Assembly: GCF_000364605.1 (NCBI RefSeq) | Contig: NZ_KB822578.1 | Location: forward strand, 62,001-126,000 | Direction of reading: 5' to 3' | Source of the DNA: Nocardioides sp. Iso805N | Lineage (GTDB): Bacteria > Actinomycetota > Actinomycetes > Propionibacteriales > Nocardioidaceae | Length of the DNA stretch: 64,000 nt | Shown: positions 1 through 8,807 of the stretch, piece by piece | Layout of the letters: each line of letters begins with the position of its first letter | Numbering within the stretch: position 1 is the first letter of the stretch | The notes under the pieces: model-generated | The model's input: only the letters and a program-made list of their open reading frames with translations | What the model was told of the DNA's origin: nothing | Databases searched by the model: none | Translations under genes and position numbers: made by a program

Positions 1-1007
1 GCAGCTCCAGCGCGGGCTCTTCGACGAGTGCTGCCACCGGCGCCAAGATCAAGGCCTGCATGGTGCTCGACACCGGCGGTGTCGACGACAAGTCGTTCAA
101 CCAGTCCTCGTGGGACGGCCTGCAGGCCGCGGCCAAGACCAACCCGAACATCACGCCCTCGTACGTCGCCTCGAACACCAGCAACGACTACACGCCCAAC
201 CTGACCGCGCAGACCAACGCCGGTTGCGACACGATCATCGCGGTCGGCGGTCTGATGGCCGACAACGTCAAGAAGATCGCGACGGCCAACCCGAGCCAGC
301 ACTACGCGGAGATCGACAACCCGTCGACCGCCGGCAACGTCTACGGCCTCGAGTTCAACACCGCCCAGGGCGGCTTCCTCGGGGGCTACCTCGCCGCGGC
401 GATGAGCAAGTCCGGCACCGTCGGCACCTGGGGCGGTCTCAACATCCCCCCGGTGACGATCTACATGGACGGCTTCTGGGAGGGCGTCCAGTACTACAAC
501 CAGCAGAACAAGAAGAGCGTCAAGGTCCTCGGCTGGAACGAGAAGGACCAGAAGGGCGGCACGTTCTCGGGCTCCTTCACCGATCAGAACAAGGGCAAGT
601 CGATCACCCAGGCGATGATCCAGCAGGGCGCTGACATCATCTTCCCGGTCGCCGGCGGCTCGGGTCTGGGCGCCGGTGCCGCGGCCGAGGCCTCGGGCGG
701 CAAGGTCAACCTGATCTGGGTCGACACCGACGGCTACGAGAGCGCCGCTCAGTACGGCAAGTACTTCATCACCTCGGTGACCAAGGGTCTCTCGCAGTCG
801 GTGCAGGACTACATGAAGCAGGTCGGCACCGGGACCTACCCGACCGGCAACTACGTCGGCACCCTGCAGAACGGTGGCACCGGCCTCGCGCCGTTCCACG
901 ACTTCGACTCGAAGGTCCCGCAGAGCGTCAAGGACTCGCTGAGCAAGGTCACCACCGACATCGAGTCGGGCGCCATCAAGATCACCTCGCCGAGCCAGCC
1001 GAAGTGA
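1..1007 (+). CDS. nupN: BMP-family nucleoside ABC transporter substrate-binding lipoprotein (5' end missing)
   Basis: The frame is open from base 3 and the gene starts left of the window, so the signal peptide and lipobox are not visible. The first visible residues form a Ser/Thr/Ala-rich linker typical after a lipoprotein cysteine. The body begins with MVLDTGGVDDKSFNQ, a hallmark of the BMP/Med family, in which the D-G/D-D-K-SFN segment lies at the start of the ligand-binding fold. The family binds nucleosides (NupN, PnrA) outside the membrane and hands them to an ABC transporter. Two of the three partner genes follow a terminator and one follows it directly. The downstream cdd and deoA support nucleosides as substrate. 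Specificity is inferred. Confidence 0.92.
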   Translation, partial: SSSAGSSTSAATGAKIKACMVLDTGGVDDKSFNQSSWDGLQAAAKTNPNITPSYVASNTSNDYTPNLTAQTNAGCDTIIAVGGLMADNVKKIATANPSQHYAEIDNPSTAGNVYGLEFNTAQGGFLGGYLAAAMSKSGTVGTWGGLNIPPVTIYMDGFWEGVQYYNQQNKKSVKVLGWNEKDQKGGTFSGSFTDQNKGKSITQAMIQQGADIIFPVAGGSGLGAGAAAEASGGKVNLIWVDTDGYESAAQYGKYFITSVTKGLSQSVQDYMKQVGTGTYPTGNYVGTLQNGGTGLAPFHDFDSKVPQSVKDSLSKVTTDIESGAIKITSPSQPK

Positions 1008-1032
1008 CGCTGATCTGAGCAGTACGACGAAT

Positions 1033-1065
1033 CGTCGCGGGGGAGCCCTGGGCTCCCCCGCGACG
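1033..1065 (+). terminator. Rho-independent-type hairpin after the binding-protein gene
   Basis: A perfect 15-bp stem (1033-1047 with 1051-1065) with a 3-nt loop is followed by CTTTC. It lies between the binding-protein stop and the ATPase start. Such attenuating hairpins often let a binding protein be made in excess over the membrane components. The T-tract is short, as is usual in high-GC actinobacteria. Confidence 0.75.
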
Positions 1066-1105
1066 CTTTCGTGCCCATTAGTGTGAGATCGACCAAGGAG
1101 GTGCG

Positions 1106-2689
1106 GTGAAGCTCGAACTTCGGGGGATCACCAAGCGCTTCGGCTCTCTGACCGCCAACGACCACATCGATCTGGTCGTCGAGCCGGGGGAGATCCATGC
1201 GCTGCTGGGCGAGAACGGCGCTGGCAAGAGCACGTTGATGAACGTCCTCTACGGGCTCTACCAGCCGGATGAGGGCGAGATCCTCGTCGACGACGAGCCG
1301 GTCACGTTCTCCGGCCCCGGCGACGCGATGGCCGCGGGCATCGGCATGGTGCACCAGCACTTCATGCTGATCCCGGTCTTCACCGTCGCGGAGAACATCG
1401 AGCTCGGGCACGAGCGTGTCCGCGGACTGCTGCCCCGCATCGTCGGCAGGCTGGATCGCCGACGCGCACGGCGCGAGGTGCAGGAGGTCTCGCAGCGCTA
1501 CGGCCTGGCCGTCCCCGTCGACGCGCTCGTGCAGGACCTGCCGGTCGGCGTGCAGCAGCGCGTGGAGATCCTCAAGGCGCTGGTCCGCGACGCCAAGGTG
1601 CTGATCCTCGACGAGCCGACGGCCGTGCTGACGCCGCAGGAGACCGACGACCTGATGAAGATCATGGTCTCGCTGAAGGAGAGCGGCACGGCGATCGTCT
1701 TCATCACCCACAAGCTGCGGGAGGTCCGGGCGGTCGCCGACAAGATCACCGTGATCCGTCGTGGCAAGGTCGTGGGCACCGCATCGCCGGAGTCGAGCCC
1801 GGCCGAGCTGGCCTCACTGATGGTGGGGCGCCCGGTCAAGCTCAACGTCGACAAGACGCCCGCGCAGCCGGGGGCCGACGTGGTCGAGGTCTCCGGCGTA
1901 CGCGTCCTCGACGAGGCCGGCGCGGTCACGGTCGACGACGTCAGCTTCACCGTCAGGTCCGGCGAGATCTATGCGCTCGCCGGCGTCCAGGGCAACGGCC
2001 AGACCGAGCTCACCGAGGCGCTGGTCGGCCTCGACCGGGCATCGGAGGGCAGCATCCGGGTCGCCGGTGTCGACGTCACCCGGATGAGCACCGACGACAT
2101 CCTCGGCCTCGGCGTGGGTTACGTCCCCGAGGACCGCCTGCACGACGGCCTGGTCTCGAGCTTCACGGTCGCCGAGAACATGGTGCTCGACCTCTACGAC
2201 GTGGAGCCCTACTCGGGCCGGCTCAACCTGGACCTGAAGCACATCCGGCAGCACGCCGAGAGCAAGGTCGAGGAGTACGACGTCCGCACCTCCTCGATCG
2301 ACCACGCCGCCTCCACGCTATCCGGCGGCAACCAGCAGAAGGTCGTGCTCGCGCGCGAGATGTCGCGGCAGCTGAAGCTGCTGATCGTCGCCCAGCCGAC
2401 CCGCGGTCTGGACGTCGGATCGATGGAGTTCGTCCACAAGCGGATCGTCGCCGAGCGCGACAACGGCGCCGCGGTCATCCTGATCTCGAGCGAGCTCGAC
2501 GAGGTCCTCGGCCTCGCCGACCGGATCGGCGTGATGTATCGCGGCAAGATCATCGGTGAGGTGCCCGCGGGCACCGACGCAGAGGAGATCGGCATGCTGA
2601 TGGCCGGCCAGGCCGACGGCCCCCACCCGGGCGCGCAGAACCCGGGCGCGCAGAACCCGGGCGAGCAGAGCACGGGAGAGACCCGATGA
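1106..2689 (+). CDS. nupO: Double-domain ABC transporter ATP-binding protein, nucleoside type
   Basis: The 527-residue protein has two ABC cassettes, as in sugar and nucleoside importers (RbsA, NupO). The first has Walker A GENGAGKST at residues 35-43 but an atypical signature (LPVGVQQR). The second has a degenerate Walker A (GVQGNGQTE) but a full signature, LSGGNQQK. This asymmetry is normal for the family. It would power nucleoside import with the two permeases that follow. The GTG start at 1106 has a strong AAGGAGG six bases upstream. The C-terminus carries a short tandem GAQNP repeat. The stop overlaps the next gene by ATGA. Confidence 0.93.
   Translation: MKLELRGITKRFGSLTANDHIDLVVEPGEIHALLGENGAGKSTLMNVLYGLYQPDEGEILVDDEPVTFSGPGDAMAAGIGMVHQHFMLIPVFTVAENIELGHERVRGLLPRIVGRLDRRRARREVQEVSQRYGLAVPVDALVQDLPVGVQQRVEILKALVRDAKVLILDEPTAVLTPQETDDLMKIMVSLKESGTAIVFITHKLREVRAVADKITVIRRGKVVGTASPESSPAELASLMVGRPVKLNVDKTPAQPGADVVEVSGVRVLDEAGAVTVDDVSFTVRSGEIYALAGVQGNGQTELTEALVGLDRASEGSIRVAGVDVTRMSTDDILGLGVGYVPEDRLHDGLVSSFTVAENMVLDLYDVEPYSGRLNLDLKHIRQHAESKVEEYDVRTSSIDHAASTLSGGNQQKVVLAREMSRQLKLLIVAQPTRGLDVGSMEFVHKRIVAERDNGAAVILISSELDEVLGLADRIGVMYRGKIIGEVPAGTDAEEIGMLMAGQADGPHPGAQNPGAQNPGEQSTGETR
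2626..2668 (+). repeat. 15-nt tandem repeat inside the ATPase gene
   Basis: Nearly three copies of a 15-nt unit containing GGGCGCGCAGAACCC encode the GAQNPGAQNPGEQ tail of the ATPase. It is in frame and lies outside the ABC domain, so it should be neutral and possibly length-variable between strains. Confidence 0.7.
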
Positions 2690-3921
2690 GCGCCACCACG
2701 GCGGAGACCCCCGCCCCCGCGCCGGCTCCGGACACTGCTTCGGCCAAGCGCCGAAGCCAGGCCTGGGACACCGCCCTGGTCACGGTGCTCTCATTCGTGA
2801 CGGCACTGGTCATCTCGGCGGTCCTGATCGCGATCTCCGACAAGCAGACCCGCGACTCGTTGCAGTACTTCGCGCACTACCCCGGTGACACCTTCCGGTA
2901 CGCCTGGTCCGCCATCTGGCATACCTACCAGGCGCTGTTCTACGGCGCGATCTTCAACCCGCACACCGCCGCCAACGGCACCATGGCCGGCTACCTCGGT
3001 CCGATCTCGGAGACGTTGACCAACGCCACCCCGCTGATCGCCGGCGGTCTTGCCGTCGGTGTCGCGTTCCGGGCCGGTCTGTTCAACATCGGCGGTCAGG
3101 GCCAGATCATCATCGGCGCCGTCTTCGCCGGTTTCGTGGGCTTCCACTGGCACCTGCCCGCCGGCATCCACCTGGTCGCGGCGATCCTGGCCGGCATCCT
3201 GGGCGGGGCGCTGTGGGGCGGCATCGCCGGCTTCCTCAAGGCCCGCACCGGCGCGCACGAGGTCATCACCACCATCATGCTCAACTACGTCGCGATCAAC
3301 CTGCTCGGCTACCTGCTCTCGGTCAAGGGCTTCCAGGCCCCGCCGTACGGCCAGGCGATCGCCAACCCGGTCGACCACAACGCCACCCTTCCGCTGCTGC
3401 TCGGCAGCAGCCTGCGGGTGCACCTCGGCCTGATCCTGTCGCTGGCCGCGGCCTGGCTCGTCTGGTGGCTGCTGAAGTACAGCCGGCTCGGCTTCCGGCT
3501 CAGGGCGGTCGGGGCCAACCCGTTCGCGGCCCGGACCGCCGGCATGCACGTGGAGAACAGCTACATCGTGGTGATGCTGATCTCGGGCGCGCTCTGCGGT
3601 CTCGCCGGTGTCTCGCAGGTCCTCGGCACCAACCCGCAGATCACCAGCGACATCGACGGCGGCATCGGCTTCGACGCCATCACCGTGGCGCTGCTGGGTC
3701 GGGCGAACCCGGTCGGCACCGTCTTCGCCGGTCTGCTTTTCGGCGCCCTGCGGGCAGGCGGTCCGCTGATGCAGCAGTACGCGCCGATCGAGCTGGTCCA
3801 GGTGATCCAGTCGCTGATCGTCCTCTTCATCGCCGCGCCGGCGTTGATCCGCTCGATCTACCGGCTCAAGACGTCCGGGCCCTCCGTGGGAGCCGAGCTC
3901 GCGAAGGGGTGGAACGGATGA
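2686..3921 (+). CDS. nupP: ABC transporter permease, nucleoside type (NupP-like)
   Basis: The 411-residue membrane protein belongs to the BPD_transp_2 (branched-chain/ribose) permease family. The N-terminal 35 residues are cytoplasmic and Ala/Pro-rich, followed by one membrane helix, a soluble stretch and then about eight helices. The segment FNIGGQGQIIIGA is the conserved region of NupP-type permeases. It pairs with the next permease to form the channel of the nucleoside importer. The ATG overlaps the ATPase stop (ATGA), indicating translational coupling. Confidence 0.92.
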   Translation: MSATTAETPAPAPAPDTASAKRRSQAWDTALVTVLSFVTALVISAVLIAISDKQTRDSLQYFAHYPGDTFRYAWSAIWHTYQALFYGAIFNPHTAANGTMAGYLGPISETLTNATPLIAGGLAVGVAFRAGLFNIGGQGQIIIGAVFAGFVGFHWHLPAGIHLVAAILAGILGGALWGGIAGFLKARTGAHEVITTIMLNYVAINLLGYLLSVKGFQAPPYGQAIANPVDHNATLPLLLGSSLRVHLGLILSLAAAWLVWWLLKYSRLGFRLRAVGANPFAARTAGMHVENSYIVVMLISGALCGLAGVSQVLGTNPQITSDIDGGIGFDAITVALLGRANPVGTVFAGLLFGALRAGGPLMQQYAPIELVQVIQSLIVLFIAAPALIRSIYRLKTSGPSVGAELAKGWNG

Positions 3922-3989
3922 GCCACCCCACGCGATTCAGCTCCTCCGCTTCGCTCCTCCGCCAAACAATCGATCGGGGACCCCGATGA
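3918..3989 (+). CDS. Possible 23-codon coupling micro-ORF between the two permeases
   Basis: An ATG at 3918 overlaps the stop of the first permease (ATGA). The frame runs 23 codons and ends in a TGA that overlaps the ATG of the second permease at 3986 (again ATGA). The peptide, beginning MSHPTRFSSS, resembles nothing I recognise. The arrangement would let ribosomes leaving nupP reach nupQ across a 64-nt gap. It may equally be chance in a high-GC frame; the stretch also contains a direct repeat of GCTCCTCCGC. Confidence 0.35.
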   Translation: MSHPTRFSSSASLLRQTIDRGPR

Positions 3990-5263
3990 GCGCCGCCGTG
4001 CAGACCGAGGACCTCACCGTCGACCATCGGGTCGTCGACACCTCGCTCAGCCCCCGCACGCGACTGCTGCGTGCGGCTGCCTACGCCGTACTCGGGTTGA
4101 TCTCGCTGGTGTGGCTCGGCCTTGACGTGGACGGTGGCACCGCCCACCTCGTCTTCGATACTCACACCGTCTCGCTCCCCGCCAAGGCGACCGTCATCGT
4201 CGTCGGCGTCGTGCTGCTCGGCATCGCCGCCTGGCAGGCGGTGCGCGGCTTCGGCAAGCGGGCCACGCCGTGGGTCGCGGGGATCGCGTTCGTGCTGTTC
4301 ATGGTTGCGTTCTTCTGCTGGGTCTCCACGCAGGGCAACAATCCCGACATCGACGTCGTCGGCCTCCTGCAGAACTCGATCGGGCTGTCGGTGCCGCTGA
4401 TCCTGGGTGCGCTCGCCGGCGTGATGTGCGAGCGCTCCGGGGTCATCAACGTCGCCATCGAGGGACAGATGCTGGCCGGCGCCTGGGCCGCCGCCCTGGT
4501 CGGCAGCGTCGCGGTGACCTGGGTCGGCCTGTTCGGTGCGCTCGCGGCGGGCGCCTTCATGGGCGTGCTGCTGGCGGTGTTCGCGATCCGCTACCTGGTC
4601 AACCAGGTGGTGCTGGGCGTGGTGCTCAACGTGCTGGCCGCGGGTCTGACCGGCTTCCTCTTCGACGCGTTCATGCAGACCGACAGCGAGAAGTTCAACA
4701 CCCCGGGCGTGCTCGGGGAGATCGACATCCCGCTGCTGCACTCGATCCCGGTGATCGGCCCCCTGTTTTTCGAGGCCAACATCGTGGTCTACCTGACCTA
4801 CATCCTGATCTTCGGTGTCGACGTGGCGCTCTTCCGCACCCGCTGGGGCCTGCGTACCCGCGCGATCGGCGAGCACCCGAAGGCCGCCGACACCGTCGGC
4901 ATCAAGGTGCTGGCGCTGCGCTACCGCAACGTCCTGATCGGGTCGGCCATCGCCGGGCTGGGTGGTGCCTACTTCACCATCGGATCGGTCGGCGGCTTCG
5001 CCAAGAACATCACCTCCGGCAACGGCTTCATCGCGCTGGCGGCGGTCATCTTCGGGCGCTGGTCGCCGCGCGGCGCCACCGCCGCGGCGCTGCTGTTCGG
5101 CTTCGCGATCGCGCTGCAGAACAACCTGTCGATCAACACCCACGCGATCCCGTCGTACTTCCTGGCGATGCTGCCCTACGTCGCCACCATCGTGGCCGTG
5201 GCCGGCCTGGTCGGGAAGGTGCGCGCCCCGGCCGCTGACGGTGAGCCCTATGTCAAGCAGTGA
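3986..5263 (+). CDS. nupQ: ABC transporter permease, nucleoside type (NupQ-like)
   Basis: The 425-residue protein is the second permease of the importer. An N-terminal pair of helices (about residues 30-110) precedes the core of roughly eight helices. The motif GVINVAIEGQMLAGA, about residues 150-165, is the conserved cytoplasmic segment of NupQ/BmpD permeases that contacts the ATPase. The start at 3986 lacks a strong ribosome site, which fits coupling through the upstream micro-ORF. The gene overlaps cdd by 14 bases. Confidence 0.92.
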   Translation: MSAAVQTEDLTVDHRVVDTSLSPRTRLLRAAAYAVLGLISLVWLGLDVDGGTAHLVFDTHTVSLPAKATVIVVGVVLLGIAAWQAVRGFGKRATPWVAGIAFVLFMVAFFCWVSTQGNNPDIDVVGLLQNSIGLSVPLILGALAGVMCERSGVINVAIEGQMLAGAWAAALVGSVAVTWVGLFGALAAGAFMGVLLAVFAIRYLVNQVVLGVVLNVLAAGLTGFLFDAFMQTDSEKFNTPGVLGEIDIPLLHSIPVIGPLFFEANIVVYLTYILIFGVDVALFRTRWGLRTRAIGEHPKAADTVGIKVLALRYRNVLIGSAIAGLGGAYFTIGSVGGFAKNITSGNGFIALAAVIFGRWSPRGATAAALLFGFAIALQNNLSINTHAIPSYFLAMLPYVATIVAVAGLVGKVRAPAADGEPYVKQ

Positions 5264-5654
5264 GCCGTCGGCCCAGGTCTGGGCCACCCTGAGGGCGGCC
5301 GCCGAGAGCGCCGCCGAGCACGCGTACGCGCCGTACTCGGGCTTCTCGGTGGGTGCTGCCGCGCTCGTCGAGGACGGCCGGATCGTGAGCGGGTGCAACG
5401 TCGAGAACGCCGCTTACGGCGTGACGCTCTGCGCCGAGTGCGGCCTGGTCTCTCAGCTGCACCTGACGGGTGGTGGCCGGCTGACGCACTTCGTGTGCGT
5501 CAACGGCGCCAGCGAGCTGATCATGCCGTGCGGCCGCTGCCGCCAGCTGCTGTGGGAGAACGGCGGCCCTGCCCTGGTGTTGCTGACCCCGCGCGGCGAG
5601 CGCACCATGACCGACGTACTGCCCGATGCCTTCGGACCAGAGGATCTGACATGA
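5250..5654 (+). CDS. cdd: Cytidine deaminase
   Basis: The 134-residue protein is the size of the homotetrameric cytidine deaminases, which convert cytidine and deoxycytidine to uridine and deoxyuridine. Zinc ligands are visible as Cys61-Ala-Glu63 (the Glu is the proton shuttle) and P-C94-x-x-C97. The ATG at 5250 lies inside the end of the permease gene, and the stop overlaps the deoA start by ATGA, so the gene is fully embedded in the nucleoside transport operon. Together with deoA it would channel imported deoxycytidine to uracil and deoxyribose 1-phosphate. Confidence 0.95.
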   Translation: MSSSEPSAQVWATLRAAAESAAEHAYAPYSGFSVGAAALVEDGRIVSGCNVENAAYGVTLCAECGLVSQLHLTGGGRLTHFVCVNGASELIMPCGRCRQLLWENGGPALVLLTPRGERTMTDVLPDAFGPEDLT

Positions 5655-6946
5655 CGACCGAGACCTCGCACGACGTGATCGAGGTGATCCACACCAAGCG
5701 CGACGGTGCGGAGCTGAGCGACAGCCAGATCGACTGGGTGATCCGCGCCTACACCGACGGGCGGGTCGCCGACGAGCAGATGGCGGCGCTCAACATGGCC
5801 ATCCTCCTGCGCGGGATGAGCCGCCGCGAGATCGCCCGCTGGACGGCGGCGATGATCGCGACCGGCGAGCGGATGTCCTTCGCGTCGCTCTCGCGCCCCA
5901 CCGCCGACAAGCACTCGACCGGGGGAGTGGGCGACAAGATCACCCTCCCGCTCGCGCCGCTGGTGGCCGCCTGCGGGGTCGCGGTGCCACAGCTGTCCGG
6001 CCGGGGCCTGGGCCACACCGGTGGCACGCTCGACAAGCTCGAGTCCATCCCCGGCTGGCAGGCGTCGCTGAGCAACGAGGCGATGTTCGCCCAGCTCGAG
6101 GACGTCGGTGCCGTGATCTGCGCCGCCGGCGCGGGCCTGGCCCCGGCCGACAAGAAGCTCTACGCACTGCGCGACGTCACCGGCACCGTCGAGTCGATCC
6201 CGCTGATCGCCTCCTCCATCATGAGCAAGAAGATCGCGGAGGGCACCGGCGCGCTGGTGCTGGACGTGAAGGTCGGCAGCGGTGCCTTCATGAAGTCGCT
6301 GGCCGACGCGCAGGAGCTGGCCCGCACGATGGTCGATCTCGGCACCGACGCCGGCGTCCACACCGTCGCGCTGCTCACTGACATGTCCACCCCGCTCGGT
6401 CTGACCGCCGGCAACGCACTCGAGGTCGCCGAGTCGGTCGAGGTGCTCGCCGGCGGCGGACCCGCCGACGTGGTCGAGCTGACCGTCGCGCTGGCGCGGG
6501 AGATGCTGCTCGGCGCCGGCGTCACCGACGTGGATCCGGCCGAGGTGCTCGCCTCCGGCCGCGCGATGGACGCCTGGCGGGCGATGATCGCCGCCCAGGG
6601 CGGCGACCCGACCGCGGCGCTGCCGGTGGCCCGCGAGACGCACGTGGTCAATGCTTCGGCCACCGGTGTACTGACCCGGCTGGACGCGCTCGCGGTCGGC
6701 CTGGCCGCCTGGCGGCTCGGCGCTGGTCGCGAGCGCAAGGAGGACCCGGTGCAGTACGGCGCCGGCGTCGTCTGGCACGCCCGTCCCGGCGATCGGGTGA
6801 CCGAGGGGCAGCCGCTGTTCACCCTGCATACCGACACCCCGGAGCGGTTCGAGCGGGCGCTGGCGGCGCTGGCGGGCGGATATGACATCTCGCCCGCGGG
6901 GGCGGCGTACACGGCTTCGGCGCTGATCCTCGACCGGATCTCCTGA
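5651..6946 (+). CDS. deoA: Thymidine (pyrimidine-nucleoside) phosphorylase
   Basis: The 431-residue protein is full length for the DeoA/Pdp family, which phosphorolyses thymidine or (deoxy)uridine to base plus pentose 1-phosphate. KHSTGGVGDK at residues 87-96 is the phosphate-binding signature. SGRGLGHTGGTLDKLES shortly after is the second family signature. Alpha, alpha/beta and C-terminal domains are all present. It is the last gene of the transporter operon; the deoxyribose phosphate product would feed deoC at 11.6-12.3 kb after mutase action. Confidence 0.95.
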   Translation: MTTETSHDVIEVIHTKRDGAELSDSQIDWVIRAYTDGRVADEQMAALNMAILLRGMSRREIARWTAAMIATGERMSFASLSRPTADKHSTGGVGDKITLPLAPLVAACGVAVPQLSGRGLGHTGGTLDKLESIPGWQASLSNEAMFAQLEDVGAVICAAGAGLAPADKKLYALRDVTGTVESIPLIASSIMSKKIAEGTGALVLDVKVGSGAFMKSLADAQELARTMVDLGTDAGVHTVALLTDMSTPLGLTAGNALEVAESVEVLAGGGPADVVELTVALAREMLLGAGVTDVDPAEVLASGRAMDAWRAMIAAQGGDPTAALPVARETHVVNASATGVLTRLDALAVGLAAWRLGAGRERKEDPVQYGAGVVWHARPGDRVTEGQPLFTLHTDTPERFERALAALAGGYDISPAGAAYTASALILDRIS

Positions 6947-6951
6947 CCACC

Positions 6952-7017
6952 GGTTGAGTCGGGCCCCCGTACGGGTTGAGTCGGGCCTCCGTACGGGTTG
7001 AGTCGTGCCTCCGTGCC
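6952..7017. repeat. Three tandem 22-nt units
   Basis: Three consecutive 22-nt units start at 6952, 6974 and 6996, each beginning GGTTGAGTCG. The first two differ at one base and the third is diverged at its end. They lie directly after deoA. The head GGTTGAG and the 22-nt period recur in the array at 21444-21487. Confidence 0.8.
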
Positions 7018-7024
7018 GCGTGGC

Positions 7025-7204
7025 GGGGCGCGCCTGCCGGTGGTGTGGTGCCGCGGGGCGCGCCTGCCGGAGGGACACCTGGCGGCAGGCCTCGCTCCGC
7101 TCCCCGCTCGTCCCTCACGGGAAGCTCCGGCTGCGGCAGCGCCGCTGCGGTGTCCCTCCGTCCGGCGCGCCCCGCGGCGTGTCCCTCCGTCCGGCGCGCC
7201 CGGC
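7025..7204. repeat. Direct and inverted GC-rich repeats, deoA-MaoC gap
   Basis: GGGGCGCGCCTGCCGG occurs at 7025-7040 and again at 7055-7070, where it continues into AGGGACACC. Two inverted relatives (GTGTCCCTCCGTCCGGCGCG) lie at about 7150 and 7179. The gap of about 280 bases holds no convincing gene. It can fold into several alternative stems and may act as terminator or attenuator between the two convergent genes. Confidence 0.65.
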
Positions 7205-7226
7205 GGCAAGTCGTTCCGGCCGGCGG

Positions 7227-7682
7227 TCAGCTGTCGAGGAGGAGGACCAGGGTCTCGGCGACGCAGGCCGGTTTGGTCTCGCCCTCGATCTCCACGGTGT
7301 AGGAGATGGTCGCCTGGAGGCCGGCGGGGAGGGGGGTGACGTCGGAGAAGGTGGCGGTGCCGCGGAAGCGCTTGCCGACCAGGAGCGGGTTGGGGAAGCG
7401 GACCTTGTTCAGGCCGTAGTTGAGCTTGGCGCCTGGGGTCTCGAGGGAGAAGAGCTGGGCACCGAGCCAGGGGACCAGCGACAGGGTGAGGTAGCCGTGT
7501 GCGATCGTGCCGCCGAACGGGCCGGTCGCAGCGCGATCGACGTCGACGTGGATCCACTGGTGATCGTCGGTGGCGTCGGCGAAGGCGTTGACCCTCTCCT
7601 GGGTCATCTCGACCCAGTCGGTGCTGCCCAGCGGCTCGCCTGCGGCTGCGGTGATCTCGTCGTAGGTGGTGAAGACGCGCAT
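7227..7682 (-). CDS. MaoC-family hydratase-like protein
   Basis: The 151-residue protein has a single hot-dog domain of the MaoC/(R)-specific enoyl-CoA hydratase type. The catalytic Asp/His segment DDHQWIHVD and the [13 protein letters not shown] helix are both present. The start at 7682 (MRVFTTYDE) was chosen over an upstream ATG because AGGAGG lies just before it. Substrate is unknown; members of this type act on enoyl-CoA esters or are recruited to other pathways. It is divergent from add with only 25 bases between the start codons. Confidence 0.85.
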   Translation of the reverse strand: MRVFTTYDEITAAAGEPLGSTDWVEMTQERVNAFADATDDHQWIHVDVDRAATGPFGGTIAHGYLTLSLVPWLGAQLFSLETPGAKLNYGLNKVRFPNPLLVGKRFRGTATFSDVTPLPAGLQATISYTVEIEGETKPACVAETLVLLLDS

Positions 7683-7707
7683 CGGTTCCTCCTGCTTGGA
7701 TGGTCCT

Positions 7708-8787
7708 GTGCGATCCAACCAGCAGCAGCCCACTCCTGCCCAGATCGTCCAGGCACCGAAGGTCCTCCTGCACGATCACCTCGACGGCGGCCTGCGCGCG
7801 GCCACCGTGCTCGAGCTCGCTGCCGGCATCGGGCACGCGCTGCCGGCGACCACCGCGGAGACGCTCGCGGACTGGTTCGCCGAGAGCGCCGACTCGGGGT
7901 CGCTGGAGCGCTACCTGGAGACCTTCAGCCACACGGTCGCGGTGATGCAGGACGCCGACGCCATCACCCGCGTCTCGCGCGAGGCGGTCGAGGACCTGGC
8001 CGATGACGGCGTCGTGTACGCCGAGATCCGCTACGCACCCGAGCTCCACCTCGACGGTGGGTTGGAGCTGGAGGAGGTCGTCGCAGCGGTGCATCGCGGT
8101 TTCGAGGAGGGCATGGCGACCCGCCCCGGCATCCGGGTGCGGCAGCTGCTCACCGCGATGCGGCAGGCAGCCCGCGCCTCCGAGATCGCGCTGCTGGCCA
8201 TCGACTGGCGCGACCGGGGTGTGGCCGGCTTCGACATTGCCGGGCCCGAGGCGGGCTTCCCGCCGACCCGGTTCCTGGCGGCGTTCGAGCTGCTCGCCGC
8301 CGAGAACATGCGCTACACCATCCACGCCGGCGAGGGCTTCGGGCTGCCGTCCATCTGGGAGGCGGTGCACCCCTGCGGTGCCGACCGGCTCGGTCACGGC
8401 GTGCGCATCGCGGAGGACATCACGGTCGCGCCCGACGGCACAGCCACCCTGGGTCGGCTGGCGGCGTACGTCCGTGACCGGCGGATCCCGCTGGAGATCT
8501 GCCCTCGCTCCAACGTCCAGACCGGGGCCGCGGCCTCGATCGGTGAGCACCCGATCGGGCTGCTCGCCGATCTCGGCTTCCGGGTCACGGTCAACACCGA
8601 CAACCGGCTGATGTCCCGCACCTCGATGAGCGCGGAGATGGCCGGCCTGGTCGACGCCTTCGGCTACGACCTGGCCCAGCTGGAGAAGCTGACCACCAAC
8701 GCGATGAAGTCGGCGTTCCTGCCCTACGACGAGCGGGTCGACCTGATCCACCGGATCAAGGAGGGGTACGCCGCGCTCGCCGACTGA
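7708..8787 (+). CDS. add: Adenosine deaminase
   Basis: The 359-residue metalloenzyme deaminates adenosine and deoxyadenosine. Visible motifs are H22-D-H24 (zinc), IHAGEG (His and catalytic Glu), DRLGHGV (His) and VNTDNRLMS near the C-terminus (metal Asp). The full set supports activity. The GTG start at 7708 gives the usual N-terminus before [11 protein letters not shown]. No clear ribosome site precedes it and only 25 bases separate it from the divergent MaoC-like gene, so a leaderless transcript or overlapping promoters are likely. It belongs functionally to the nucleoside salvage genes around it. Confidence 0.94.
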   Translation: MRSNQQQPTPAQIVQAPKVLLHDHLDGGLRAATVLELAAGIGHALPATTAETLADWFAESADSGSLERYLETFSHTVAVMQDADAITRVSREAVEDLADDGVVYAEIRYAPELHLDGGLELEEVVAAVHRGFEEGMATRPGIRVRQLLTAMRQAARASEIALLAIDWRDRGVAGFDIAGPEAGFPPTRFLAAFELLAAENMRYTIHAGEGFGLPSIWEAVHPCGADRLGHGVRIAEDITVAPDGTATLGRLAAYVRDRRIPLEICPRSNVQTGAAASIGEHPIGLLADLGFRVTVNTDNRLMSRTSMSAEMAGLVDAFGYDLAQLEKLTTNAMKSAFLPYDERVDLIHRIKEGYAALAD

Positions 8788-8807
8788 GACATGACGTCAA
8801 GAGCGAG

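Noticed and set aside
7025..7204. Small protein genes in the repeat-rich gap after deoA
   Set aside because: The frames are Arg/Pro/Ala-rich translations of the repeats, with no consistent ribosome sites and no recognisable motif.
3866..8751. Several long minus-strand open frames opposite nupQ, deoA and add
   Set aside because: They are low-complexity Arg/Gly/Asp/His-rich translations, overlap well-supported genes throughout and have no ribosome sites or family motifs.
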